A stretch of DNA of 64,000 bases. It comes from an uncultured Bacteroidia bacterium. GTDB taxonomy: Bacteria > Bacteroidota > Bacteroidia > Bacteroidales > UBA932. The first letter of the stretch is position 1. The number at the start of each line of letters is the position of its first letter. The translations under genes and the position numbers were made by a program. Under the pieces are notes generated by a model. It had not been told where the DNA came from. It saw nothing but the letters and a program-made list of their open reading frames with translations, and ran no database searches. Shown one piece after another: positions 40,548-49,302 of the stretch. Where the stretch lies: contig CADAND010000008.1 in the NCBI GenBank assembly GCA_902789245.1, positions 1 through 64,000 on the forward strand, written 5' to 3'.

Positions 40548-42746
40548 ATGGACGTACGTAAAACCAACGGCTCTTTCGAAGAGTTCGACAAAGCCAAACT
40601 GGCCCGTGGTATCCACGAGGCTTACAAAACTGCAGGAGAATACTGTGACGATTCGATCGTCGTCTCCATCATTAACAACCTGTATGTCTATGAGGGGATT
40701 ACCAGCCGCGAGATCCGCCGCCAGGTCGAGGAATCCCTGATGTCCGTGAACAAGAAGGTTGCGCACGCCTATATTGACAAGTTCGACGCAGATCTCGACC
40801 TTCGCAAGAAGCGCGATTTCATCAAGGACTATATCAAGGCCTCCAATGCCGCGACGGGCTCCAAGTTCGACGCCAACGCCAACGTGACCCGCAAGAACAT
40901 CGTCACGCTGGGCAACGAGCTCTACAAGGAGAACAATATCAAGCAGAACCGCTACATCATGCAGGACAAGATCAAGGCCCTGTACGGCCGCGCCCTCGCG
41001 GACCAGTACATCCAGGACCTGGAGTCGCACGTCCTCTACAAGCACGATGAGTCCGGTACCCCGGGCTTCCCGTACTGCGTCGCCATCACGATGTATCCTT
41101 TCCTCGTCAGCGGCCTGAAGGAGCTGGGCGGCGTGTCCATCGCCCCCACCGACCTCAAGAGCTTCTGCGGCGAGTTCATCAACCTCGTCTATTCCGTGTC
41201 CTCCCAGTTCATGGGCGCCGTGGCCACGCCGGAGTTCCTGATGTACCTGGATTACTTCATCCGCAAGGACTACGGCGACAACTACATCGACCATCTGGAC
41301 GACGTCGTGGAGAACAACGTCAAGCAGCGTACCCTGGTGAAGGTGATCGACAATTACTTCCAGCAGGTCGTCCACTCCATGAACATGCCGGCCGGCAACC
41401 GCGGCTACCAGACGGTGTTCTGGAACATCGGCTATTTCGACAAGCCCTACTTCGAGGGCGTGTTCGGCGACTTCTTCTTCCCCGACGGGACGAAGCCGAA
41501 GTGGGAGACCCTCGACTGGTTGCAGCGCCACTTCATGAACTGGTTCAATGAGGAGCGCAACAACTACATCCTCACCTTCCCGGTGGAGACGATGGCCCTG
41601 CTGACCGACGGCGGCGACGACTTCGCCGACAAGGATTACGCGGACTTCACGGCCGAGATGTGGTCCAAGGGCCACAGCTTCTTCTGCTACCTCTCCAACA
41701 GCCCGGATTCCCTGTCCAGCTGCTGCCGCCTGCGCAACGAGATCCAGAAGGAGGACGGCCACAACCACACCACCCACCAGTACTCGATGGGTACGGCCTC
41801 CGTGGCCACGGGCTCCAAGTCCGTGATGACCATCAACCTGAATCGCCTGATCCAGGACGCCGTCCGCCGCTACTTCCTGGAGCGCCGCGGCGTGAACCTC
41901 GAGGCCGGCAAGCCCCTCAATCCCGTTTCCCACTTCTACGACAAGGAGGACCTCTACAACAACTACATCGACAAGGACATCCGCGAGATGACCGAGCGGG
42001 TGCACAAATACCAGATCGCCTTCAACGAGATCATCAAGGACTTCCTGAAGGCCGACATGCTGGACGTCTACAAGGCCGGCTTCATCGACATGAAGAAGCA
42101 GTACCTGACCGTGGGCGTGAACGGCCTGACCGAGGCCGCCGAGTTCCTGGGCCTGAAGGTTTCCCCGAATCCCGAGTACGGCGATTTCGTGAACACGATC
42201 CTCGAGACCATCAACATCGCCAACCGCAAGGACCGCACCCCGGACGCCATGTTCAACACCGAGTTCGTGCCGGCCGAGAACCTCGCCGCCAAGAATTACA
42301 AATGGGACAAGAAGGACGGTTACTTCGTCTCCGACAAGCATAACCTCTACAGTTCCTACTTCTATAACCCCGAGGATGTCGAGGTGTCGATGATCGACAA
42401 GTTCAAGCTCCACGGCGAGGACTTCGTGAAGTACCTCGACGGCGGTTCCGCCCTGCACATGAACATCGCGGAGCACCTGTCCAAGGAGCAGTACCGGAGC
42501 CTGCTGAAGACGGCCGCCCACTACGGCACCAACTACTTCACCTTCAACTGCCGCAACACGGTCTGCAACGACTGCGGCTACATCAGCAAGGACACGCTCA
42601 CCAAGTGCCCGAAGTGCGGCAGCGAGAACCTCGACTACCTCACGCGCGTGATCGGCTACCTCAAGCGGGTGTCTTCCTTCGCGGAGCCGCGCCAGATCGA
42701 GGCCCAGCACCGCTTCTACAATCCGAAGGACGTACCGACCGCATGA
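40548..42746 (+). CDS. nrdD: anaerobic ribonucleoside-triphosphate reductase
   Basis: This 732-residue class III ribonucleotide reductase makes deoxynucleotides without oxygen. The N-terminal ATP-cone (about 1-95, VRKTNGSFEEFDKAKLARGI) regulates activity. The glycyl-radical barrel contains the SSCCRLRNE segment with the active-site Cys. The C-terminal zinc-ribbon has CNDCGY and CPKCGS. The radical Gly is G703 in RVIGYL, where E. coli has RVCGYL. The activase gene overlaps the stop codon by 4 nt. It fits an obligate anaerobe. Confidence 0.96.
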   Translation: MDVRKTNGSFEEFDKAKLARGIHEAYKTAGEYCDDSIVVSIINNLYVYEGITSREIRRQVEESLMSVNKKVAHAYIDKFDADLDLRKKRDFIKDYIKASNAATGSKFDANANVTRKNIVTLGNELYKENNIKQNRYIMQDKIKALYGRALADQYIQDLESHVLYKHDESGTPGFPYCVAITMYPFLVSGLKELGGVSIAPTDLKSFCGEFINLVYSVSSQFMGAVATPEFLMYLDYFIRKDYGDNYIDHLDDVVENNVKQRTLVKVIDNYFQQVVHSMNMPAGNRGYQTVFWNIGYFDKPYFEGVFGDFFFPDGTKPKWETLDWLQRHFMNWFNEERNNYILTFPVETMALLTDGGDDFADKDYADFTAEMWSKGHSFFCYLSNSPDSLSSCCRLRNEIQKEDGHNHTTHQYSMGTASVATGSKSVMTINLNRLIQDAVRRYFLERRGVNLEAGKPLNPVSHFYDKEDLYNNYIDKDIREMTERVHKYQIAFNEIIKDFLKADMLDVYKAGFIDMKKQYLTVGVNGLTEAAEFLGLKVSPNPEYGDFVNTILETINIANRKDRTPDAMFNTEFVPAENLAAKNYKWDKKDGYFVSDKHNLYSSYFYNPEDVEVSMIDKFKLHGEDFVKYLDGGSALHMNIAEHLSKEQYRSLLKTAAHYGTNYFTFNCRNTVCNDCGYISKDTLTKCPKCGSENLDYLTRVIGYLKRVSSFAEPRQIEAQHRFYNPKDVPTA

Positions 42747-43213
42747 TCAAGTACATCCCGGAGCTCACGGACGTAGTCCTGGAGGAAATACCGGACAGAG
42801 TGACCCTGGCAGTTGAAATCAGCAACTGCCGGGGTTCTTGTCCCGGGTGCCACTCGCCGTTCCTGAAGCGGGACATCGGCGAGGAACTGACCCCTGCCAT
42901 CGTGGACAAGCTCGTCGCGGACAACTTCGGGATCAACTGTTTCCTGCTGCTGGGGGAGGGAAGGGACCCGCAGGCCCTGCTGCGCATCGCGGAGCATCTG
43001 CGTGCGGCGCATCCGTCGCTGGAGCGTGCCGTCTATTCCGGCCGCCCGGAGGTGGAACCGGAGATTTACGCCGCGTTCGACTACGTGAAGGTCGGCCCCT
43101 ATGTGGAGGCGGCCGGTCCGCTGAACAGCCCGACCACCAACCAGCGTCTCTACTACCACGGGGAGGACATCACATTCCGCTTCTGGCACAAAGGTCTGGA
43201 GGATAAGCGATAG
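42743..43213 (+). CDS. nrdG: anaerobic ribonucleotide reductase activase
   Basis: This 156-residue radical SAM enzyme makes the glycyl radical in NrdD. The cluster motif is CRGSCPGC (CxxxCxxC) near residue 30. The start ATG overlaps the nrdD stop (ATGA), so translation is coupled. The length matches NrdG (about 155). A longer in-frame reading upstream is only the shadow of nrdD. Confidence 0.95.
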   Translation: MIKYIPELTDVVLEEIPDRVTLAVEISNCRGSCPGCHSPFLKRDIGEELTPAIVDKLVADNFGINCFLLLGEGRDPQALLRIAEHLRAAHPSLERAVYSGRPEVEPEIYAAFDYVKVGPYVEAAGPLNSPTTNQRLYYHGEDITFRFWHKGLEDKR

Positions 43214-43231
43214 CTTATCTTCCGTTTTTTG
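43202..43231 (+). terminator. terminator of nrdD-nrdG
   Basis: GATAAGC and GCTTATC pair across a GATA loop at 43202-43219. The stem includes the nrdG stop codon. A TTTTTTG run follows. Confidence 0.65.
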
Positions 43232-43233
43232 TT

Positions 43234-43241
43234 TATATTCG
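43234..43241 (+). promoter_or_regulatory. -7 promoter box of the GH97 gene
   Basis: TATATTCG fits TAnnTTyG and lies 26 nt before the ATG at 43268. Confidence 0.5.
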
Positions 43242-43267
43242 CCCAAAATCTACCACTGAACTGAATT

Positions 43268-45190
43268 ATGCATCTGTTAACCGTTCTCCTGTCGCTGCTG
43301 CCGGTCCTGTCCGGCCCCGACGCCCGGCTCCAGGTCTCCTTCGAGGACACCGCCGGCCAACTCCGCTACACCGTCGCCTACGACGGCAAAACCCTCGTGG
43401 CTCCGTCCCTGTTGGGCCTCCGGACCAACGAAATCGATTACACCCGCCTGGAATGCGTGTCCGTGGACACGCAGGAGGGGCGCGACACCTATGTGCTCGA
43501 CCGGATCAAGGCCTCGCACATCGACCACGCCGCGCTGAGCGCCGTGCTGCACTGCCAGAATCCCGACGGCCGCAAGATTGATATCGAGTGGCACCTGACG
43601 GCCAACGACGCCGCTTTCCGTTATGTCATTCCGCGCGAGGGCGAGACGGGCAGCGTGCGCGTGCTCGACGAGGCGAGCGCGTTCCGTTTCCCCGAGGGGA
43701 CGACCGGCTTCCTGACGCCGCAGAGCGACGCCATGATCGGCTGGAAGCGCAGCAAGCCCAGCTACGAGGAGCATTATGTCCTCGACGCGCCGCTCGACCG
43801 CCGCTCGCAGTACGGTCACGGCTTCACCTTCCCGTGCCTCTTCCGCGTGGGCGGAGACGGCTGGGTGCTGGTCAGCGAGACCGGCGTGGACAGCCGTTAC
43901 TGTGCCTCCCACCTGTCTGACTACGATGCGGCCAAGGGATACACGATCGCCTTCCCGATGCCGGAGGAGAACAACGGAAACGGTACCGTGGAGCCGGCTT
44001 TCAGCCTGCCCGGCGCCACGCCCTGGCGCACGATCACCGTGGGCGCCGACCTGGCTCCGATCGTAGAGACGACCATCGCCTTCGACGTCGTGACGCCGCG
44101 CTACGAGACCACGCGGAGCTACCGCTACGGCAAGAGCAGCTGGAGCTGGATCGTCTGGCAGGATGCCAGCATGAACCAGGCTGACCAGGTGGCCTACATC
44201 GACCTGGCGGCGGCCATGGGATGGCCTTATATTCTGATTGACGCGGGCTGGGACCAGGAGTTCGGCCACGCCGGCATGGAGGAGCTCGTGCGCTATGCCC
44301 GCAGCAAGGGCGTGGACGTGTTCCTGTGGTATTCTTCCAGCGGCTGGTGGAACGATATCGTCCAGAGTCCGGTGAACGTGATGTGCGACCCGCTGGCCCG
44401 CAAGCCGGAGATGCGCTGGATGGAGAGTATCGGCGTGAAGGGCGTCAAGGTGGACTTCTTCGGCGGCGACAAGCAGGAGACGATGCGCCTGTATGAGGCC
44501 ATCCTCAGCGATGCCGACGATCATGGCCTGATGTGCATCTTCCACGGTGCGACCCTGCCGCGCGGCTGGGAGCGGATGTATCCGAACTATGTGGGCAGCG
44601 AGGCTGTGCTGGCCTCTGAGAATATGGTCTTTGGCCAGAATCACTGCGATATGGAGGCCATGCATGCCGCCCTGCACCCGTTCCTGCGCAATACCGTAGG
44701 CTGTATGGAGTTCGGCGGCGTGTTCCTGAACAAGCGCCTGAACCGCGCCAACGGTGCTCCGGGCCCCGGCGGCCGCGTGTTCGGCACGCAGCGGCGCACT
44801 ACGGATGCGGCCGAGCTCGCCGTGGCGGTGCTCTATCAGAATCCGATCCAGAATTTCGCGCTCACGCCCAATAATCTGACGGACGCGCCCGCCGTCGCGA
44901 TCGACTTCATGAAGGAGGTCCCGACGACCTGGGACGAGACGCGTCTGATCGACGGCTATCCCGGTCGCTATATCGTGCTGGCGCGCCGCCAGGGTGCGAC
45001 CTGGTATGTCGCTGCGATCAATGCCGGCGATGAGCCTGTGAGGCTGGATGTGAAGGCCTTGGAGGCACGCCTCGGCGGCAGCGCCCGCGTGTATAATACG
45101 GGCAAGGACGGCCTTCAGGCCGCCCCTGCACCGAAAAAGCCGATCAGCATCGCCCGGAACGACGGTGCCGTCCTGGTCATTAATCTTTAA
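43268..45190 (+). CDS. secreted GH97 glycoside hydrolase, retaining type
   Basis: This 640-residue enzyme has a short signal peptide (to about residue 15), an N-terminal beta-sandwich (about 20-270), a catalytic TIM barrel (about 280-540) and a C-terminal domain. GH97 signatures are SYRYGKSSWSWIVWQDASMNQ, YILIDAGWD and GATLPRGWERMYPNYVGSEAVLASE. The Asp in GVKVDFFGG occupies the nucleophile position of the retaining alpha-galactosidase branch (BtGH97b). Inverting SusB-type enzymes use a different base. It probably cleaves alpha-galactosides or related alpha-sugars. Its 3' end overlaps that of the second hybrid regulator by 11 nt in convergent orientation, linking it to the second polysaccharide locus. 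Confidence 0.9.
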   Translation: MHLLTVLLSLLPVLSGPDARLQVSFEDTAGQLRYTVAYDGKTLVAPSLLGLRTNEIDYTRLECVSVDTQEGRDTYVLDRIKASHIDHAALSAVLHCQNPDGRKIDIEWHLTANDAAFRYVIPREGETGSVRVLDEASAFRFPEGTTGFLTPQSDAMIGWKRSKPSYEEHYVLDAPLDRRSQYGHGFTFPCLFRVGGDGWVLVSETGVDSRYCASHLSDYDAAKGYTIAFPMPEENNGNGTVEPAFSLPGATPWRTITVGADLAPIVETTIAFDVVTPRYETTRSYRYGKSSWSWIVWQDASMNQADQVAYIDLAAAMGWPYILIDAGWDQEFGHAGMEELVRYARSKGVDVFLWYSSSGWWNDIVQSPVNVMCDPLARKPEMRWMESIGVKGVKVDFFGGDKQETMRLYEAILSDADDHGLMCIFHGATLPRGWERMYPNYVGSEAVLASENMVFGQNHCDMEAMHAALHPFLRNTVGCMEFGGVFLNKRLNRANGAPGPGGRVFGTQRRTTDAAELAVAVLYQNPIQNFALTPNNLTDAPAVAIDFMKEVPTTWDETRLIDGYPGRYIVLARRQGATWYVAAINAGDEPVRLDVKALEARLGGSARVYNTGKDGLQAAPAPKKPISIARNDGAVLVINL

Positions 45191-48100
45191 GGTTCTTGAC
45201 GAAGGCCGAGGGCGAAATGTTGAACTGCTTCTGGAAGCTGGTCGCGAAATACGACGGTGACGAGAAGCCGACCATGTAAGCTACTTCGTTGACCCGGTAT
45301 TTCTGGGAAGACAGCATCTCTGCCGCCTGCTTCAGGCGGCAGAGTCGTATGTACTCGTTGATGTTGAGGCCGGTGTTGGCCTTCACCTTGCGGTACAGCG
45401 TGCTCTTGCTCGTGCCGATCAGGGTCGTGAGTGTCTCGATGCTGAGGTCCTGCTCCGCCATGTGCTTCATCACGATGCCGTGCAGCTTCTCCATGAACTC
45501 TTCGTCCATCTTGCTGGTGTTCACGCTGTTGAAGTGCGTGAGCGGAGAGTCGGTGAACTGCTTGTAGGCGATGTCGCGGTTCTTGAACAGACTGGCGATA
45601 TTGGCGCGCAGCAGGGCGATCGGGAACGGTTTCTCGATGTAGCCGTCGGCGCCCACTTCAAGGGTCTGCAGGCGGGTCTCCATGCCCACGGCCGCGGTCA
45701 GCAGCAACACGGGCAGGTGGCTGAACTCCATATTGGTCTTGATGTAGTTGCAGAGCTGGCAACCGTCCATCAGCGGCATCATGATGTCGCTGACCACGAG
45801 GTCGATGCGCTCCTCCTGCAGCTTCTCCACGGCATCCTGGCCGTTGGCGGCGGTGACGATGTTGTAATCGTCGGACAGCTCGCCGGCCAGGTAACCCCGC
45901 ATCTCGGCGGAGTCCTCGACGACGAGGATCGTGTGGCGGCTGCTGTCGAAGTCGGCGTTGCGCGTGTCGTCGTCGGCCGTCTTGCGGTCTTCGATGCGGA
46001 TCTGCAGCTGGTGCTCCACGGGCAACTCCAGCACGAAGGAGTTGCAGTCCTTGGCGCTGGTGTCGAGGTAGAGCCTGCCGTTGTGCAGCCCGGCGAGGGT
46101 GCGGGCGAAGGCCAGACCGAGGCCGGTGCCCTGGCTCTTGCGTTCCTCTCCGACCTGATAGAATACTTCGAAGATCTTCTCGCTCTCGCGCTCGGGGATC
46201 TTGTCGCCGTTGCTGTCGACCCGCAGGATGGCGGTCTTCCCGTCGGCGGACGGCTTCAGGGACAGTTCGATGCGGTCCTTGGTGTATTTGACGGCGTTGG
46301 AGAGCAGGTTGCTGACAATCTTCTCCACGGAGTCGCGGGCGCACATGACCTCGAACGGCTGGTCGGGGATGTCCTCGCGGAGCGTGATTTTCTGCTCTTC
46401 GGCCATCTGCTCGAAGTAGCGGAAGGATTTGCGCACGATCGCGCAGAGGTCCTCCTTGAGGAAGACCGGCTTGATCTCGTTCTTCTCCATGCGCCGCAGG
46501 TCGAGCAGCTGGTTGGTCAGGCTGAGCAGGCGGTCGGTGTTGGCCTGGATGGTCAGCAGGTCTTTCTCGGATTCGGGTGTGTAGTTCTTCTCCTCGATCA
46601 GCTTGTCGAGCGGCATCTTGATCAGCGTCAGCGGGGTGCGGATCTCGTGGGTGATGTTGGTGAAGAAGTTGATCTTCGCGTCGTAGATTTCTTTCTGCTT
46701 CTGGTTCTCCATCTGGGTCAGGTGGCGGGCCCGTTGGCGGCGGCGGCGCATCTCCAGCTCATAGAGGAAGAGCGCCAGCAGGCTCAGCAGGATGGCGACG
46801 TAGATGACCTTGGCCAGCTTGCTCCAGAGGGCCGGCGCCTCCATGTAGATCTCCAGGGTCTGCTGTGCGTCGTCGTTCTCGGAGCCGAGAATGGCGACGT
46901 CGAAGGTGTAGTGCCCCGGACGCAGACCGGTGAAGTTGACATGGTTCTCCGTGGTGTTGGGGGCGGAGAGGAACACGCGGCCGTTGCGTTTCAGCGTCCA
47001 GGTGAAGGTCGTCTGCCGGATGACGGAATAGTCGGGCGTGGCGAAGCTGATGGTCAGCAGGGAGGCGTCGCGGGACTTGACGTTGAGGTGCCTGGTCCGG
47101 ATGGTGGAGCGGCCGTTTTCGTGCAGTCGGATGGTGCGCTCGGCGTTGTTGGCCTCGATGTCCGTGATGTAAAGGGCGTGGTTCATCGCGGCCTTTTTGA
47201 TCTTGCTCGGCGAGAACCCCGCCAGGCCCTGGGTGTTGCCCATGAAGATGTAGCCGCTGCGCGTCATCAGCGAGGCGCCGTAGGAGAACTGGGAGCCGAG
47301 GATCTGCTGCCGGTCCTCGATGTAGCCCTGGACGTGCAGCGTCTCCCCGTCGATGCGGACGATGCCGCGGGTGGTGGAGACCCAGAGGACGCCGTCCTCG
47401 TCTTCCGCCACGGCGCAGGTCACGTTGTTGTTGAAACTCTCGGAGTAAGGGAAGGCGTGCAGCCGGAGGTTGGACAGGTTGGGGTTGGGGTCCGTATAGC
47501 AGAGGCCGCCGCCTTCGGTGGTGATCCAGACGCGGTGCTTGCTGTCTTCGAAGAAGGAGGTGATGCGGTCGGCCGTCAGGCCGCGGTCGGAATCCACCGT
47601 GAGGTGGGAAAGTCCGTTACCGCCGCTGTCGCGGCAGAGGAAGCCGTTGCCGTAGGTGCCGATCCAGAGGTTGCCGCGGCTGTCCTCGAACAGGCAGTGG
47701 ACGAATTCCTGGCAGGGAGGCTCGACCGGGACGAATTCGTCCTTCCCCGGATCCAGGATGTACAGGTTGCGCTGTCCGCCCGTAAAGATGCGCCCGTCGG
47801 TGGTCCGAATGCCGCATCCGTTGGCGCCGGATACCTGATAGTGCTTTTTGACGACGTGGCGTTTGCGGTCGTAACGATAGACGCCGCTGCCGAAGGTGTG
47901 GATCCAGAGGTCGTCCCCATCGGAAGAGAGCTGCTGCATGTTCAGCGAAGGGGTGATCTCGAAACTCTCATTGGTGCCGCGGTCGGCGGAGATGAAGTTC
48001 AGGCCGCCGTTCTCGGTGCAGAACCAGATGTTGCCGTCGTCGTCCGTGATGATGGAGCGGACGATGGAGCCGATCATTGAGCGGGGACTCGGGTTGGGGT

Positions 48101-49079
48101 AGAACAGCATGAAGGCGTCCTGCTTGTCCTCCCAGACGTTGATGCCGTTGTAGTAGGTGCCGATCCAGACATTGCCCTGGCGGTCCTTTTTCAGGCTCGT
48201 GGCCAGGTTGGCGGACAGGGAGTGCGGGTCGGCGTCCTCGGGATGCAGTTCGATGAGCTCTTTCGTGTTCAGGTTCTGGATGAAGAGGCCGTGGGAAGAG
48301 GCGATCCAGTATTCGCCGGGACGGCGCTCGAGGATTCCCCTGACCTCCAGGCCCCTTCCCCGGGTGGAGAATACTTCCGTGGCGGTCAGGTTGAGGTTGG
48401 CCGTGGAGATGAGCAGGACCTGGTCCGTCGTGGCGGCCAGCAGGTTGCCGTTCTCCGCCGGTTCGATATCGGTCAGGCGCAGCGCCAGGCTTGCTTCTTC
48501 AAGCTCGTCGTTGCGCTTGTTGTAGGTGTAAAGCTGGCCGCTGGCCGACAGGACCCACACGACGTCGTTGGAATCGACGGCGATCTTGCGGGGGAAGGTG
48601 GTGCCGCAGGTGTAGGACTTGACTTCTTCCGTCCCCTTGTAGTAGCGGTAGACCTTGTCGCCCGTGAGCCAGATGCTGCCCTTCCTGTCCGGCTGGAGGT
48701 CATAGCTCGTGCCGGTGCCCAGCCGGCCGAGACGCTCTGTCTTCCCGGTAAAGGGGTCGTAGTAGCCTACGCCCTCCGACGTGCTGAACCAGATCAGGCC
48801 GTCCTCGTCCTCCGCAATGTCCAGCGTGGCCAGGCTCGTGATGCCGGCGCCTCCCAACGCCGGGTCAGGGCTGCGGAAGTCGTAGCCGTCGAAGCGGGTC
48901 AGGCCGTCGCGTGTGCCGATCCAGACGAAGCCGAAGCGGTCCTGGTAGGTGCAGTGGATGGTGTTGGAGGGGAGCCCTTCGTGGGTGGTGAAGTGGCCGA
49001 AGTAGTAGTACGATGCAGCCTGCACGGGCCTGACAAGCAGACCTGCAAGCAGCAGGAGGGGGAGTAGAGCGCGTCTCAT
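45180..49079 (-). CDS. hybrid two-component regulator (HTCS) of the second locus
   Basis: This 1299-residue protein has the same design as the first regulator. A signal peptide (to about residue 21) and periplasmic propeller repeats (about 25-680) lead to a Y_Y_Y domain and a membrane helix near residues 765-785 (VIYVAILLSLLALFLY). The kinase has H811 in NITHEIRTP and the receiver has D1098 in VVSDIMMPLMDG. An AraC-type DNA-binding domain ends the protein (VNEVAYMVGFSSPSYFATSFQ). It should sense a glycan and activate the adjacent susC/susD genes. It is divergent from susC number 2 and convergent with GH97. Confidence 0.95.
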   Translation of the reverse strand: MRRALLPLLLLAGLLVRPVQAASYYYFGHFTTHEGLPSNTIHCTYQDRFGFVWIGTRDGLTRFDGYDFRSPDPALGGAGITSLATLDIAEDEDGLIWFSTSEGVGYYDPFTGKTERLGRLGTGTSYDLQPDRKGSIWLTGDKVYRYYKGTEEVKSYTCGTTFPRKIAVDSNDVVWVLSASGQLYTYNKRNDELEEASLALRLTDIEPAENGNLLAATTDQVLLISTANLNLTATEVFSTRGRGLEVRGILERRPGEYWIASSHGLFIQNLNTKELIELHPEDADPHSLSANLATSLKKDRQGNVWIGTYYNGINVWEDKQDAFMLFYPNPSPRSMIGSIVRSIITDDDGNIWFCTENGGLNFISADRGTNESFEITPSLNMQQLSSDGDDLWIHTFGSGVYRYDRKRHVVKKHYQVSGANGCGIRTTDGRIFTGGQRNLYILDPGKDEFVPVEPPCQEFVHCLFEDSRGNLWIGTYGNGFLCRDSGGNGLSHLTVDSDRGLTADRITSFFEDSKHRVWITTEGGGLCYTDPNPNLSNLRLHAFPYSESFNNNVTCAVAEDEDGVLWVSTTRGIVRIDGETLHVQGYIEDRQQILGSQFSYGASLMTRSGYIFMGNTQGLAGFSPSKIKKAAMNHALYITDIEANNAERTIRLHENGRSTIRTRHLNVKSRDASLLTISFATPDYSVIRQTTFTWTLKRNGRVFLSAPNTTENHVNFTGLRPGHYTFDVAILGSENDDAQQTLEIYMEAPALWSKLAKVIYVAILLSLLALFLYELEMRRRRQRARHLTQMENQKQKEIYDAKINFFTNITHEIRTPLTLIKMPLDKLIEEKNYTPESEKDLLTIQANTDRLLSLTNQLLDLRRMEKNEIKPVFLKEDLCAIVRKSFRYFEQMAEEQKITLREDIPDQPFEVMCARDSVEKIVSNLLSNAVKYTKDRIELSLKPSADGKTAILRVDSNGDKIPERESEKIFEVFYQVGEERKSQGTGLGLAFARTLAGLHNGRLYLDTSAKDCNSFVLELPVEHQLQIRIEDRKTADDDTRNADFDSSRHTILVVEDSAEMRGYLAGELSDDYNIVTAANGQDAVEKLQEERIDLVVSDIMMPLMDGCQLCNYIKTNMEFSHLPVLLLTAAVGMETRLQTLEVGADGYIEKPFPIALLRANIASLFKNRDIAYKQFTDSPLTHFNSVNTSKMDEEFMEKLHGIVMKHMAEQDLSIETLTTLIGTSKSTLYRKVKANTGLNINEYIRLCRLKQAAEMLSSQKYRVNEVAYMVGFSSPSYFATSFQKQFNISPSAFVKNLKD

Positions 49080-49237
49080 CGGGACTTTATTAATATGGGT
49101 TGCAAGTTAGTGAATATTCCTTTAAATCAGGGCTCAATCATTTTAAAATTTGACACTTTCTTAAAATCTTTAATAATTGAGTGCGCTATTTTTTAAAATA
49201 AATGCAACTTTTTTGAACAAATTCGCAAACTTCTGCT

Positions 49238-49245
49238 TATATTTG
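49238..49245 (+). promoter_or_regulatory. -7 promoter box of the second susC
   Basis: TATATTTG, followed by CGTGT and a hairpin. The same arrangement is found before the third susC. Confidence 0.7.
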
Positions 49246-49248
49246 CGT

Positions 49249-49265
49249 GTCTGATAAGTTCAGAC
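49249..49265 (+). promoter_or_regulatory. leader hairpin of the second susC
   Basis: GTCTGA pairs with TCAGAC across a TAAGT loop, right at the predicted transcript start. It is followed by GACCCGCAA and CTTTTAACCAAATATTATTAATTCT-type leader sequence shared with the third susC. Confidence 0.45.
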
Positions 49266-49302
49266 GACCCGCAAACCCTTTTAACCAAATATTATTAATT
49301 CT

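Noticed and set aside
40371-42710. A 779-codon antisense frame over nrdD
   Set aside because: The plus strand encodes a complete NrdD with all catalytic residues. The antisense frame has low-complexity Val/Glu/Leu content.
42605-42742. Upstream extension of nrdG
   Set aside because: It lies in nrdD in another frame. The ATG at 42743 overlaps the nrdD stop and gives the normal NrdG length.
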